From positions 50,890,897 to 50,954,896 of the forward strand of contig CM028330.1 in assembly GCA_016647705.1 (NCBI GenBank): a stretch of DNA of 64,000 bases. Reading direction: 5' to 3'. The position numbers were made by a program, and so were the translations under genes. The notes beneath the pieces were generated by a model, which saw only the letters and a list, made by a program, of their open reading frames with translations, had not been told where the DNA came from and ran no database searches. The DNA is from Eucommia ulmoides (lineage: Eukaryota > Streptophyta > Magnoliopsida > Garryales > Eucommiaceae). The first letter of the stretch is position 1, and every line of letters starts with the position of its first letter. Positions 1 through 10,812 of this stretch are shown here, piece after piece.

Positions 1-1239
1 TTATGGAAAACTAAGATGGATATATACAACTTCTATGTTTTGTGTTTTTCCAAAATAGGATTGCAACGTGGTCAAAATTGATCGTAAAGTTACTGCATCT
101 CTACGCATTTTGCATTTTTTTCTCCCATTTATTCGTAATCCTATAAAACAACATAAAAACATATTAAACTAACAAAAATGCTTGAAAATATACAAATATT
201 TGAATCTAAAAATACTTACTTTGTTGGTAAATAAACAACTCGTCTCTTAGGTTTGCAAATTTTGGTTTGAAAATGAGATGAATGATGAATCAAACCATAG
301 GTTGAGGTTGGCAGAAGGAAGTGAAGGGTTCTCTTGTTGTGGGTTTAGATCCAAGCAGCTTCTCTAAGAAGCGTGAACATCTAAAAAGTTAGCGGTAATT
401 AATTACATTAACCACCCATTGCCTTTAATATATGTCACATTAATATCTTCTTATTTTATCTACATAAAATAACCTTGTAATTTTTGTTATTTCCATTTAA
501 ACCCTAATGTTTCTAATAAGACTTGATTTACACAATAATCCCAATTTATAATGTAATTGATCTTGTTAATTGACACTTTATATTATTGAATTGCAAATTT
601 ATCACAGAACACGTCTTATAATCTAAAAATTTAATTTATAAATTATTTTTCAGTAACATTTTAATTACTACGATTGTGGGGGTTTAGATTTAAGAATATT
701 CAACTTCTATTACGATGGGTTCAAGTCATTACATTAAGCACCTATATCATTTACCATAAGTGACATTAATATATTATAATTTTATTTTCTTAAATTAACC
801 CCAACTATTTTACGAATTACCCATTATTGTTTCTAATAATTCATGATTTAAGAAAATATCTCAATTTTTATTGTAAAAAATCACGTTAATTGACAAGTTA
901 GTAATTTAATTGTATAATTATCAAATGACACATCCAACAATATGAAATCTTAATTTATAAATTACCTCTCCATCATTTAATTACATCATAATTAGTACAA
1001 ATAATCAGTTCTTGCTCAACGAATGAAGAAATGATCGTAAAATTGGGGTTTGAAATTGAGGGTTCAGGATTATGGGTTTAGGATTCATTGTTCAGGATTC
1101 AGGGTTTAGGGTTTAAACATATTATCCAATTGAAGAAGTTCATATAATAGGAAATAATTATTCAATTTATATTAAACTGCTTAATTGATCGTCCAATTAA
1201 ATTGTTCAATCTATAAATTACATATTCAATTTTTATATA
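1..1239. other. AT-rich non-coding stretch, degenerate repeat remnants
   Basis: No gene is visible. The stretch is strongly AT-rich. It holds weak copies of motifs that recur further on: an AATTAACCCCAACTATTTT-like block near 785, a GGGGGTTTAGATTTAAG patch near 678 and telomere-like bases near 1068-1117. It is probably a more degraded part of the tandem repeat at 1240-2320. Confidence 0.5.
1029..1117. repeat. Telomere-like TTTAGGG-rich patch, copy 1
   Basis: GGGTTTAGG and GGTTCAGG variants culminate in CAGGGTTTAGGGTTTAAAC. This is two units of the plant telomere repeat plus degenerate ones. The following bases (ATTATCCAATTGAAGAAGTTCATATA) are repeated after copy 2, so the patch belongs to a larger duplicated unit. 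Confidence 0.5.
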
Positions 1240-2320
1240 GTGAAATTATCCCAATTTATAACGTTATCATAACTTTATTTTTAAAAAATTAGCCTCCAAT
1301 ACTGTTATAATAGAAAATATTTATTTGATTTATGTTCTGCTTATTTAATTATACAATTCAACAATTGGATATGAAATTAATTATTCAATATTGATATAAA
1401 GATGTAATAAATTTAATAACAATTGAATAACTTATATTTTTTTACAAATTAGCCCCTAATATTTCTACAATTGAGAAAATTAAATCAATTTTTGTTCTAA
1501 TAATTCAATAGTCCAACTAAACGCTTCAATTTACAAATTGCAAATTAAATTTGGGTATCAAAATGTAATAAATTTAATAACATTTCAATAGATTAACTTT
1601 TAACAATTTAGCCCTTCATATTTATATTAATTCAATTTGTATTCTACTTACTTTTTTAATTGTACGATCATGCAATTACACTATAATTAGTACAAATGTA
1701 ATCTTTTATGTTGAAATTAGGACTAAGAGTTTAGGACTCGAGAGTTTACGATGCAACGTTTTAGGGTTTGGGGGTTCAGAGTTTAGGGTTTAAACATATT
1801 TTTCAATTAAAGAAGTTCATATATATAATACGACATAATAATGTTCTACTACTTATTTTAATCATACAATTGAACACTTAAATTTAAAATTAATTATTGA
1901 ATTTGAATACAAAAACATAATTAATTTAATTAAATTAAATTAATCAAATTTACATAACTCAATGTTTTTTTATAAATTAGCCCCTAATATTTTGTAATAG
2001 AGAATATTTATTCAATCTATGATCCATTACTCATTTAATCATCCAATTGAACACTTCAATTTACCAATTACACATTGAATTTTAAATCAACAATACACTA
2101 AATTTAATAAGAATTCAACGAATTAATTATTTCGAAATTAGCCCCTAATATTTTTATAACAATTTAATTTATTCAATTAGTTCTACTTATTTTAATCATA
2201 CATCTCAATACTTCAATTTACAACTCGAATTTTCATATCATGAACATAATAGACCAATTTAATAACAATATAATAACTAAATTTTCCACAAAATAGCCAC
2301 TAATATTTTTAAATATGTGA
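1240..2320. repeat. Degenerate ~160-bp AT-rich tandem repeat
   Basis: A block reading TTAGCCCCTAATATTT, with variants, recurs at about 1289, 1449, 1608, 1977, 2138 and 2292. The spacing is about 160 bp, and one gap of ~369 bp holds an inserted patch. Between blocks the units share a motif order: ATTCAATTTATG, TTAATCATACAATTGAACACTTCAATTTAC, then a run like AATAAATTTAATAAC. Satellite monomers of about 160 bp are common in plants, but this copy is old and I cannot assign it to a chromosome region. Confidence 0.6.
1735..1795. repeat. Telomere-like TTTAGGG-rich patch, copy 2
   Basis: Contains TTTTAGGGTTTGGGGG and AGAGTTTAGGGTTTAAAC, followed by the same AAGAAGTTCATATA tail as copy 1. The upstream TAATTAGTACAAAT is also shared with copy 1. 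The two copies lie about 680 bp apart, roughly four of the ~160-bp monomers. Confidence 0.5.
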
Positions 2321-2334
2321 TAATTAACATGCAA

Positions 2335-3575
2335 GTTCACAATTCGAAAATTTGTTCCATAAAAGTTATAGGTTTGTCTAGTAACTTGTAACTTTTATGG
2401 AAGGGACTTGTAACTAGAAGAGAGAGATGGTAAATTAGGTGGTTCTTCAAAGTTATAAGTCTATTCCATAAAAGTTACAAGTTTGTCTAGGATCTTATAA
2501 CTTTTATGGAACCAACTTGCAAACTGGGAGAGAGAAATGGTGAACTATGTGGTTTTGTAAAGTCACAAGTCCATTCCATAAAAATTACAAGTTGTCTAGG
2601 AACTTGTAACTTTAATGGAAGGGACTTGTAACTAGGAGAGAGAAATGGTGAACTATGTGATTTTGCAAATGTACAAGTCCGTTCCATAAAAGTTACAAAT
2701 TTGTCTAGGAACTTGTAACTTTTATGGAAGGGACTTGTAATTAGGAGAAAGAAATGGTGAACTACGTGGTTTTGCAAAGTTACAAGTTTGTTCCATAAAA
2801 ATTACAAGTTTGTCTAGTAATTTGTATTTATGAAAGTGACTTGTAACTAGGAGAGAGAAATAGTGAATTAGGTGGTTTTGCAAAGTTACAAGTCTGTTCC
2901 ATAAAAGTTACAAGTTTTTCTAGGTACTTGTAACTTTTATGGAAGAGACTTGTAACTAGGAGAGAGAAATAACAAACTAGATTGTTTTGCAAAGTTGTAA
3001 GTCCGTTTTATAAAAGTTACAAGTTTTTCTAAGAACTTGTAACTTTTATGGAAGTGACCTATAACTAGGAGAGAGAAATGGTGAATTAGGTGATTTTGCA
3101 AAGTTACTAGTTCGTTCCGTAAAATTTACAAGTTTTTCTAGGGACTTGTAACTTTCATGGAAAGAACTTGTAACTATGACAGATAAATGGTAAACTAGGT
3201 GGTTTTGCAAAGTTATAAGTCCATTCTATAAAAGTTACAAGTTTGTCTAGGAACTTGTAATTTTTATGGAAGGAACTTGTAATTAGGAGAGAGAAATGGT
3301 GAACTAGGTGATTTTGCAAAGTTACAAGTCTATTCCATAAAAGTTACGAGTTTGTCTAGGAACTTGAAAAACATTATGGAAGGGAGTTGTAATGAAAAGA
3401 GAGAAAATGTGAATTAGGTGGTTTTGCAAAGTTACAAATTGATTCCATAAGTTACAAGTTTGTCTTGGAACTTGTAACTTTTATGGAAGAAACTTGTAAT
3501 TAGGTGGTTTTGCCAAGTTACTAGTCCGTTCCATTAACGGTGCAAGTTTTTAGATAAACTTGTAACTTTTGAGGC
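2335..3575. repeat. 109-bp minisatellite array, each unit with a long hairpin
   Basis: About 12 tandem units. The anchor CCATAAAA, or a variant, falls at 2357, 2466, 2576, 2684, 2793, 2899, 3007, 3117, 3226, 3335, 3445 and 3531. The period is 106-110 bp until a shortened last step of 86. Each unit contains TTCCATAAAAGTTACAAGT, a spacer of about 10 bases (TTGTCTAGGA), then the exact reverse complement ACTTGTAACTTTTATGGAA. That is a 19-bp inverted repeat, perfect in the best units. The rest of each unit is a GGGACTTGTAACTAGGAGAG / AAATGGTGAACTAGGTGG block. Short frames across it are by-products of the repeat. Confidence 0.9.
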
Positions 3576-4264
3576 AAAATTTGTAATTTACCTGCTACCT
3601 GTTGGTGACCAGCTAGCCCAAAACCACCTTATTTTTTGTGAAAAATGATATGGAATTGACAACAACGGTTCAGATAGTGCCACCTGGCTCATCCAACGGT
3701 TCGTATTGAAAGTTGGATCTGGTTTATATTGCATATAGCAAAACCGCTAGCTATATGCTAGCAAAGGCTCTTTTTTATTATTGTTGTTGTTGTTTTTATA
3801 GTCAAAATGTTTTCAGTTGACCATGTAATTCTTTAAAGATTAAAAGGACAAGTAGGTGAATTTACTTATCCAAATGAACAAGGACAGTTATGTCGAAGGT
3901 AAATTCTAAACCAATATTACAGTTTTCTTGTAAATAGTCAAAGGTAACAGGGACAGTTATGTCAATTTACATAGAAAAATGAATAGTAACTCAACCTTCC
4001 TTTTTATAATAGCTATAGTGGTGGTAAGGTGATGGTTCGGTTTTTGAATGCCTCAATTTATAACCTAAATTTTTGGGTTTTATAATTTTTAATAGATTTC
4101 CACTTCATTATTAAGTGGATTTATATAAGTGATTTTTAAGGATATTTAGGGCATTTTAAACAAATTATATATTTTGAATAAAAAATAAATTTAGTGAATT
4201 TTTTATTGAAAATTAATATTCAGCGGATACTACAAAAAAAATTTAAGTGAAACATACATAGAGG
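3576..4264. other. Intergenic, no gene seen
   Basis: AT-rich with poly-T and TTG runs near 3771-3795. The only structure seen is CGCTAGCTATATGCTAGC at about 3748, in which GCTAGC occurs twice around TATAT. It ends at the left LTR of element A. Confidence 0.5.
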
Positions 4265-5138
4265 TGATGAGTATAAAAATCGGTTATCCCCAAACTTCCA
4301 ATAGAAGATCGTCGCGTGTATATAAGTTCCAAGTGAGACTTGATTTTACTCATGACGAAGCCCAAGGACTCTGCCGACTAGTAACCCAACCCAGCTCTGA
4401 CCAGTCATGTCTATGAAAACATCCTTGGTGACATTCGACAAAATCCCTTGACGGGCTGGGAAAACCTTTCATTTTCTCGAGATACTCCCAGGTCGGTAAC
4501 CCAATTCAGCGAACTCATCAATGAAAACATCATCTGCCCATCTCATCTTGTCGAGCTAGGCTGGGAGGAGGACTTCATGGACTGAAAGAATAAATAAAAA
4601 AACCCTAAACACCGTGGGTCGGGCCGTCTTTCTACTTCTGTACACGAATCACCTATGGGCCTCTCATTAGAAGGCTAAAAAGCCCAATCCCACAGGCTTA
4701 ATCTCTCCACAAGCGTGCACAGTGGTCACGCGCTAAGCTTAGGGTAATAATCCTAGCTTAGGCTGCTAATTCTCTAAACGCTAATCAGTCTTCTCACCTA
4801 TAAAAAGGTAGGGCCATCAATGCCCATAGGTACTTCGAATATACCCTATTAATGCTCAGCTAGTTCTCTAAAGAATATTCTTAGTCTTTCTCCCCTGAAC
4901 ACTTATTCTCACGCTGGAGAAACTTCATTGGGCAAAATCCCGATAGGTCTTTATATAGGTACTAGCTCGAAGCTCATCTTAGGAAGGACTAGGACTCACC
5001 TCGAACCTCAAGACTTTTTCGATTGTTTGACTAAACAGAATAGATCTAGGATCTCTCCAACTTCACCTTAGGATGGAAAAGATAGAGATACCCTGACCAG
5101 ACCATACAGTTGTAAGTGACCAATATTTGATATCAATA
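4265..5138 (+). repeat. Element A 5' LTR
   Basis: Begins TGATGAGTATAAAAATCGG and ends near GATATCAATA, immediately before the PBS. The solo LTR at 54733-55772, read on the minus strand, starts TGATGAGTGTAAAAATGAC and ends TTTGATATTAACA, which supports both ends. TATAAAAAGG at about 4800 is a plausible TATA box. The terminal CA appears mutated to TA. Confidence 0.75.
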
Positions 5139-5141
5139 ATT

Positions 5142-5159
5142 TGGCACCGTCTGTGGGAA
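5142..5159 (+). other. Element A primer binding site
   Basis: TGGCACCGTCTGTGGGAA lies 3 bases after the LTR. The TGGCGCCGTCTGTGGG type is familiar from Tat-related plant Gypsy elements. Element B has the matching TAGCGCCATCTGTGGGAA. I do not assign the tRNA. Confidence 0.75.
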
Positions 5160-5289
5160 GCACACAAAAAGCCTTTCTTAGGTCATCAACTCCCAGCTCG
5201 GCTAAGCCTTGCTAATCACAAGGTCTGGTTAGATTATCCGGCAAAGAGATCAAGACGTTGCATTGAATAGTAACCCAACCAAAAAAATG

Positions 5290-6388
5290 TTAAGGATCCC
5301 CAAGACGGATTTCAGGGATCCATCCCCCATCCCGATTGAAGAGGAAAAACTACCTCCCACAACCTAGGCAAGCCCATCAGCTTCGCACTCGGGCGTCGTT
5401 GTAGGCCAGACGTCTGGGGCCATAGAAGCATCAAGAATCGACAATTTAGAGTGCCGCTTAGGCGAGTTCCAGTCCTATTTCCAAGTCTTTATCTTCCTCT
5501 TGCCACCGACTCCACCTCAAGGGGGATCGATTTTCCATATCGTAAGGGGAGATGAGCGCCCCCAAGAATTAGAAGATTATGTAATCCATTCCAATGGACA
5601 TGCACTGAGGGGTCATCCTCGGCCCCGTGACCGACTGGTAAGAGAATGGGACTTAATTCCCCTAACTGCCTCAGATTCTTCGTCGCCACCCTTACAGGGT
5701 CGTCGGATAGAGGATCGTTATAAACCCTAGATTGGAAGGATGCTGAGTTATGTTACACGTTTTGAGCATAGGATCTACCGTGTTCAGGAGTTGGACTCTC
5801 ACTCACCTTCGACAGGGCAGTCACTAGTCAAGTGGTAGCACCGCCTAGAGGAGAAGTAGCTTTGGAGCATCGTCTTGCCGAGATAGAGGCAATACTCTAT
5901 TAGATACACTGCTCTAGGGGGGCAGTAGGGCTCTTTGTCGAGGTAAGATCTCCTTTCATTAATGACATTGTAGAGGAAGTAGTGCCCTAAAGTTCTCCCA
6001 TCCCTAGATAACCATATATGACGAGACCACCAACCCTATGGATCACCTCTCTATTTTCGTATCCTACATGGACATTCACACAGCCCCTGTAGCACTAAGA
6101 TACAAGTATTTTCCTCTCACTCTAACTGATATGGCCCGCACTTGGTTATGAGACCTATCCCTAGCCTCAATAACGACATTTTCCCAGCTCGAGTAGCTCT
6201 TTCTGGCCCAATTAAGTCATTCCTAGCGTAAGCCAAAGACCATGACCCACATCATTCCGCTCTAATAGGAGATTGGGGAGAATTTGGGTGACTACGTTAA
6301 CAAATTTTGGAGAGAGACACTCGGCTATGAGGACCTCTCAAATGCCGTGGCCTTGAATGCCTTCATTGACGGGTTGAGGCACCAAAGG
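5290..6388 (+). pseudogene. Element A gag, N-terminal part (broken)
   Basis: Translations in shifting frames match element B gag. Recognisable pieces are a GDERPQELEDYVI segment at about 5547 and a DETTNPMDHLSIFVSYMDIH stretch at about 6020-6080. The latter corresponds to the DGTTDPLDH(L/I) signature of plant Gypsy gag capsids and to the element B copy. Numerous stops and at least two frame changes remove function. The coding line breaks at 6388, where A1 is inserted, and resumes at 12226. Confidence 0.7.
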
Positions 6389-7890
6389 TGATGGGTGGTT
6401 TATTTACCGACAAATCAAATACTTTTATATTCAAACATTTGTGAGTTTTCAAACATTTTTGTTAGTTTAATGTATTTTTATATTGTTTTGTAGGAATCAC
6501 AAATAATTGGGTGAAAATGTGAAAATGTGGTAAAATAGGATGAATTGGGTTGTAACGGTTCGTCAGTAGTACGGGAGCAGCAACTTCAAGCTCGATTTTG
6601 TCCATGATTCAATCCGCATTTAGCAAAACTCAAAACATAGAAGTTTTAGATCTATTTTTTTATATTTCCATATCCTTTTGAATCACATTAATCAGAGTTT
6701 GGACAAAAAAGTTATGGCCCAAATACGAACAGATGTCAACACTGTCCAAACCGAGCTGCAACGGGCTTTCCTCTACTGCAGCACACACTTATCAGTGTTT
6801 TATGCCCAAAAGGCTCACTGCAGCGCGCCCAACTCTGCTCCAGTGCACCTCTGTAGTCTGGAAACCCGAAAAAACCTATTTTTAAGCCCTATAAATACTA
6901 ACTTAAGCCTCAACCCAAAGGGTGGCGAAATTTGTGATGAAAACACCATCGGTGGCTAGATTTTGAGACGAAAAACACCATTGGAGGCCTAAAATTCATA
7001 GATAGAGAAAGATGAGAGTTGAAGATTATTGAAGATTTGAAGTCTTGAAGCTCATCTTCATAAAAAAAAAAAAAAAATCTCTTCCTTTCTCTCACCCTAG
7101 TCTTTTTATTAAAATTTTGTATTTGTGATATTGTGTTGAACATATTTGCATTTATTAATTTCTTGAAATGATTAGTCATGAATTCCATTATATTGAGTTA
7201 AAGTTTCAATTTAGGGGGATTTGAATAGCTTTGTATGAACTATGCCTTGAGACTTTAAGATTTTGTTAATTGCATTTCATGTTTCGATCATTTGTATTTC
7301 TTTCTGTGTATTTGCTAATTTATGCGAGACGTAAATTAGATATCATAGATGTGTAAGATTAAGCATTCGAGAGGTGATAATCTTTCATGTTGAGACCGGA
7401 GAAATACAACCATTATTATATTGAGTGCAAGAGACTAATATAATTTGGATAGTCATTTGATGGGTGAGACTTAAAGATTGGATAATTAGTTGAGTTGAAT
7501 AGAGATATTAATTCGAATAATTATACAAATTATCTTACTTGGCATTCAAGATGTGGAAGTGAGGTTAATTTAGACACCCATGGTTAATGATTAGACATGA
7601 ATTTAATTAACAAGTTTGAATTGGATTAACATCGTTTAGCAAAGTGATGTCAAACCCCCTTAGAACAATTGTGCACAGAAAGTCCACATTTTATTTTGCT
7701 TTTGATTTAATATTTGTTATAGTTTTGTTTTTACAAACCTTAAATTTGAACGCCTAAATAAAGTTAGGTTATGATAATCGCGGTACTGAGCAACAATTTA
7801 AACCAATCTCTGTGAATACGATACTTTACTCTCCCTATACTATTAAAATTTGACTCGCACACTTGCGGTGTAGCAAAATAATCGCTACCA
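6389..7890 (+). repeat. A1 5' LTR
   Basis: Starts TGATGGGTGGTTTATTTACC and ends ATCGCTACCA. It matches 10813-12225 almost throughout. TATAAATACTAA at about 6890 is a likely TATA box. A poly-A run lies at 7061-7077. The 3' part CGCCTAAATAAAGTTAGG-TTATGATAATCGCGGTAC is shared with the LTRs of B1, linking the two families. Confidence 0.85.
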
Positions 7891-7896
7891 AGTTTT

Positions 7897-7914
7897 TGGT
7901 GTTGTTGCTAAGGA
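7897..7914 (+). other. A1 primer binding site
   Basis: TGGTGTTGTTGCTAAGGA is a C-to-T decayed form of TGGCGCCGTTGCCGGGGA, the tRNA-Asp-complementary PBS known from Athila elements. It sits 6 bases after the LTR. Confidence 0.65.
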
Positions 7915-8028
7915 TTATTTTTGGATTGTTGTTAATATTGTGAATAAGTAACTTGATTTTAATTTAGACATTTATTTTTATTTCTAATTTTTGTTTTTGA
8001 GTTTTGTTTGTTTGCAAGGTACTTGGAG

Positions 8029-9174
8029 ATGACTCATCAATAAGCCCTCTTGAGGTTTTCCCAATAAGATTTTGAACCGTTCTATTATATTTGGGAATAA
8101 TATAAGGAGTTGCTTATTCAGTTCCCCAATCATGGTTTTCCGAAGGAGTGTTAACTACTAAACTTCCTCGACGGGTTATAAGCCGCAACAAGAACTTGGG
8201 TGGAAGGAGGAAGTGGAACTACCTCTTTTACGACCTAACCGCGGACAAAGATTATTTGTTGTTGGAAGACATGACCAATTTTGACTATCGAAGTTGGAAT
8301 TATTCAATAAGTCACTAAAGCTTGGGGGATAGTTTTAACATTTTGTCATCATGGTTTGACACCCCCACATCTTTAAGCGGAGTCTTCTACGACCCTTGAA
8401 GACCTTGAAGACTTACTCACCCAATTTTCGAATGAGGCAAGACAATTTTCGGAGGAGACGAGGCTCCTTATAGAGAAATGGGAAATGATGGAGACCATTC
8501 ATGATTTACAAGTTGAATCTTCGTCCGACTCCATTGAAGCCATGTCAAGAATAGTGGGAATGAGAGACACACAAGCCACATTCATATGTGAAATCCACCA
8601 TGAGAAACGAAATACAAGTGGGAGGATATTGGAGGTGTCTTATGAAGATGATTCAAAAGAGGACGAGACTCAAGAATTGTTTGTTGATGACAAATCATAA
8701 GATGATTTCGTGTCCTCACCTCTTGGAATCCAATTGGTGTTACCACCGCCGATCATTGAAAGCCGTTGTGAGGAACCACACACAAGATGTGGGACATTAG
8801 ATTTGTTAGATGGTGATGATTCTAATAAGGATGAGACCAAAGAGTTGATCAACGATAAAGAATCACAAGACAACACTTCTGATTATCCACCTTTCGAGAT
8901 CCATGTTGTGATACCAACACCGATCAAAGACGAATACTTTTATAAGGATTCGATGTGGCTCATTTTTCCTCCACCACTACCAACGTCGTTCATTCACGCC
9001 CACCAAGCACATAAGACGAAACCGAGTCATGTAGAGCATACATGCCAATTATTTCCACATCTCGCCTTGAGGGCGTTCAAAACCAACACCCATTTATTGT
9101 GTTGTATGACATATTCTATAGGCAAAAGCCGCTATTTGATGAGCCATTATCTGTTGTCAAGCCGAGGACGTTAA
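8029..9174 (+). pseudogene. A1 gag-like remnant
   Basis: ATG at 8029 opens a frame with many stops. It encodes a WE-YKELLIQFPNHGF segment and an AATRTWVEGG segment. These resemble the capsid region of Athila gag (WERFKDLL..CPHHG, then a GLNAATR-type motif). From 8485 the same frame runs almost clean to 9174 with one stop at 8698, and includes a VGMRDTQATF segment matching VALRDTQIAF in B1 (about 47120). No zinc knuckle, protease or RT follows. The homologous remnant in B1 shows this is a family trait and not one truncation. Confidence 0.65.
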
Positions 9175-10798
9175 ACCAAACGCTTCTTGGGAGGCAACCC
9201 AAGTCTTAAATAATTTAGCCTAAGGATGCAAGTTATAAAATAAAGTCCCATACCGGTCACCTTGCCCGGAGCATCACCGCCGACCACACCAGGAGGCGAT
9301 ATTGTCTCGTTTCCCCGGTACGTATTCTTATTCCCTTATGCTTAATTTGAATACATGTTTGACTTTGAGTTTGGGGGTGAGACACATGTTGGCTTATGTT
9401 TGTTGGGTTTAGGAAAGGCTTGTGTGACTTTTCATCCTATAACTTGTGATCTTTTGGCCATGTTTTCATTTTGCTTTTCTTTTTAAGTGTGTTTGAATAA
9501 ATTGTGAGTTTTTGTTAAGATGAAATGACTTAATATCGATAATGAGTATAGATATTTATATTCTTTTAGGTCTTTTGAAATGCATGTCATTGAGATTTCT
9601 ATGTGCTTGACTCATGTTGATTGAAACTCACTCTTAACTATTTACATTTGAGCACTATGAATCATGATCACTTGATCTTTTGAGCTCTTGGAGAACATTT
9701 ATGTGCTTTAGGTAGGCTTTGACATCTTGTGAACACTGGAACCCATTTGAGTGAAATTTGAGGCAAAATACTAGGTTATGTGTTGTTGGAGAGATGATTT
9801 AGGCTTTTCTTTGGATCGTTTAGGCCTTTGAAGCTAACCCTTGACAATTGTTTACTCTTTGTTACCCCCGTTGAGCCTTATTTCCTAATTCTTTTATTGT
9901 CTACATTTGTGCATCCAACCCACTAAATGCCTTTTCACTTCCTAAACTCATCACTAATTGGCATGTTGCATGGATAATTGAGCGTGAGGACTAGCATAGG
10001 TTGTGTTTGGAAAGTCATTGGCGGAATGGGTTGTGTGTTTCATTTTTTTGTTGAGTTGTTTATGTGTAATTCAAAACAAAAAAATCAATTGGGTGATGAG
10101 TTGAATTACTTCCTTGTATTTTCCTACAACATTGAGGACAATGTTGATTTTGAGTTTGGAGGTGTGATTTGTATTTCTTATCTAATTGTTCTTTTTGTGA
10201 AGAAAAAAAGTGTGTTTTGGTAAATTATACCTTGTGAGATTGATTGAAAGAAGACATTTGATAAATAGGGAGTTGGTGAAAAATATTTCTTGGAAATCTT
10301 GCTAGATTCATGAATTGTGATACATGCCTAAGGTGATTTGAGTCTAAAAATAATATTCTCATCTACCTTCTACCCTAGTCGTACATTACAACCCTGAGAG
10401 TCTCTTTTGATCTCTAATGACATATGAACCTATGCATAATTAGTGGAGAGTGACACGAAAAATAGACTTATGGTTGTTTTTAAATTCACTATCTAGAGAG
10501 TGTTCATTGCTTTCTTAGCACATAAATATATTCGAGACTCGTTTAGTTGGGTGAGAGTGATTGTGCACACACTTACACATTGGGAGTCTTGAGTGGATAA
10601 TATTGATGCTTAAAGTTGAAATTGTAGATAATCTAAATGTGTGCATTTCCTTTGAGTTTGGAGCATTCTGTGGCTTCGGAGATTCTTACACGGTTGTTGA
10701 ATCAATATTAAACTCACATTTTCTCATTCACTACTTAGTACTTGATTTTTGTTTTCTTCTATTTTCTTTTTCTTTGCTTGAGGACAAACAAATGTTAG
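9175..10798 (+). other. A1 internal non-coding region
   Basis: No open gene. It holds the Athila-type motifs TTGAGGACAATGTTGATTTTGAGTTTGG at about 10132 and TTGAGGACAAACAAATGTTAG at about 10779, close to the polypurine tract. GC-poor, with short frames only. Confidence 0.6.
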
Positions 10799-10812
10799 AG
10801 TTTGGGGGTATT
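10799..10812 (+). other. A1 polypurine tract
   Basis: AGTTTGGGGGTATT lies directly before the 3' LTR start TGATGAG. The same AGTTTGGGGGTATT precedes both downstream LTRs in B1. Confidence 0.7.

Noticed and set aside
2487-2777. 96-codon minus frame in the minisatellite
   Set aside because: Created by the 109-bp repeat, since its length is close to a multiple of the unit and it repeats the same peptide. No independent coding evidence.
3740-3790. CGCTAGCTATATGCTAGC as a Helitron 3' hairpin
   Set aside because: No CTRR terminus follows and no partner 5' TC end could be found.
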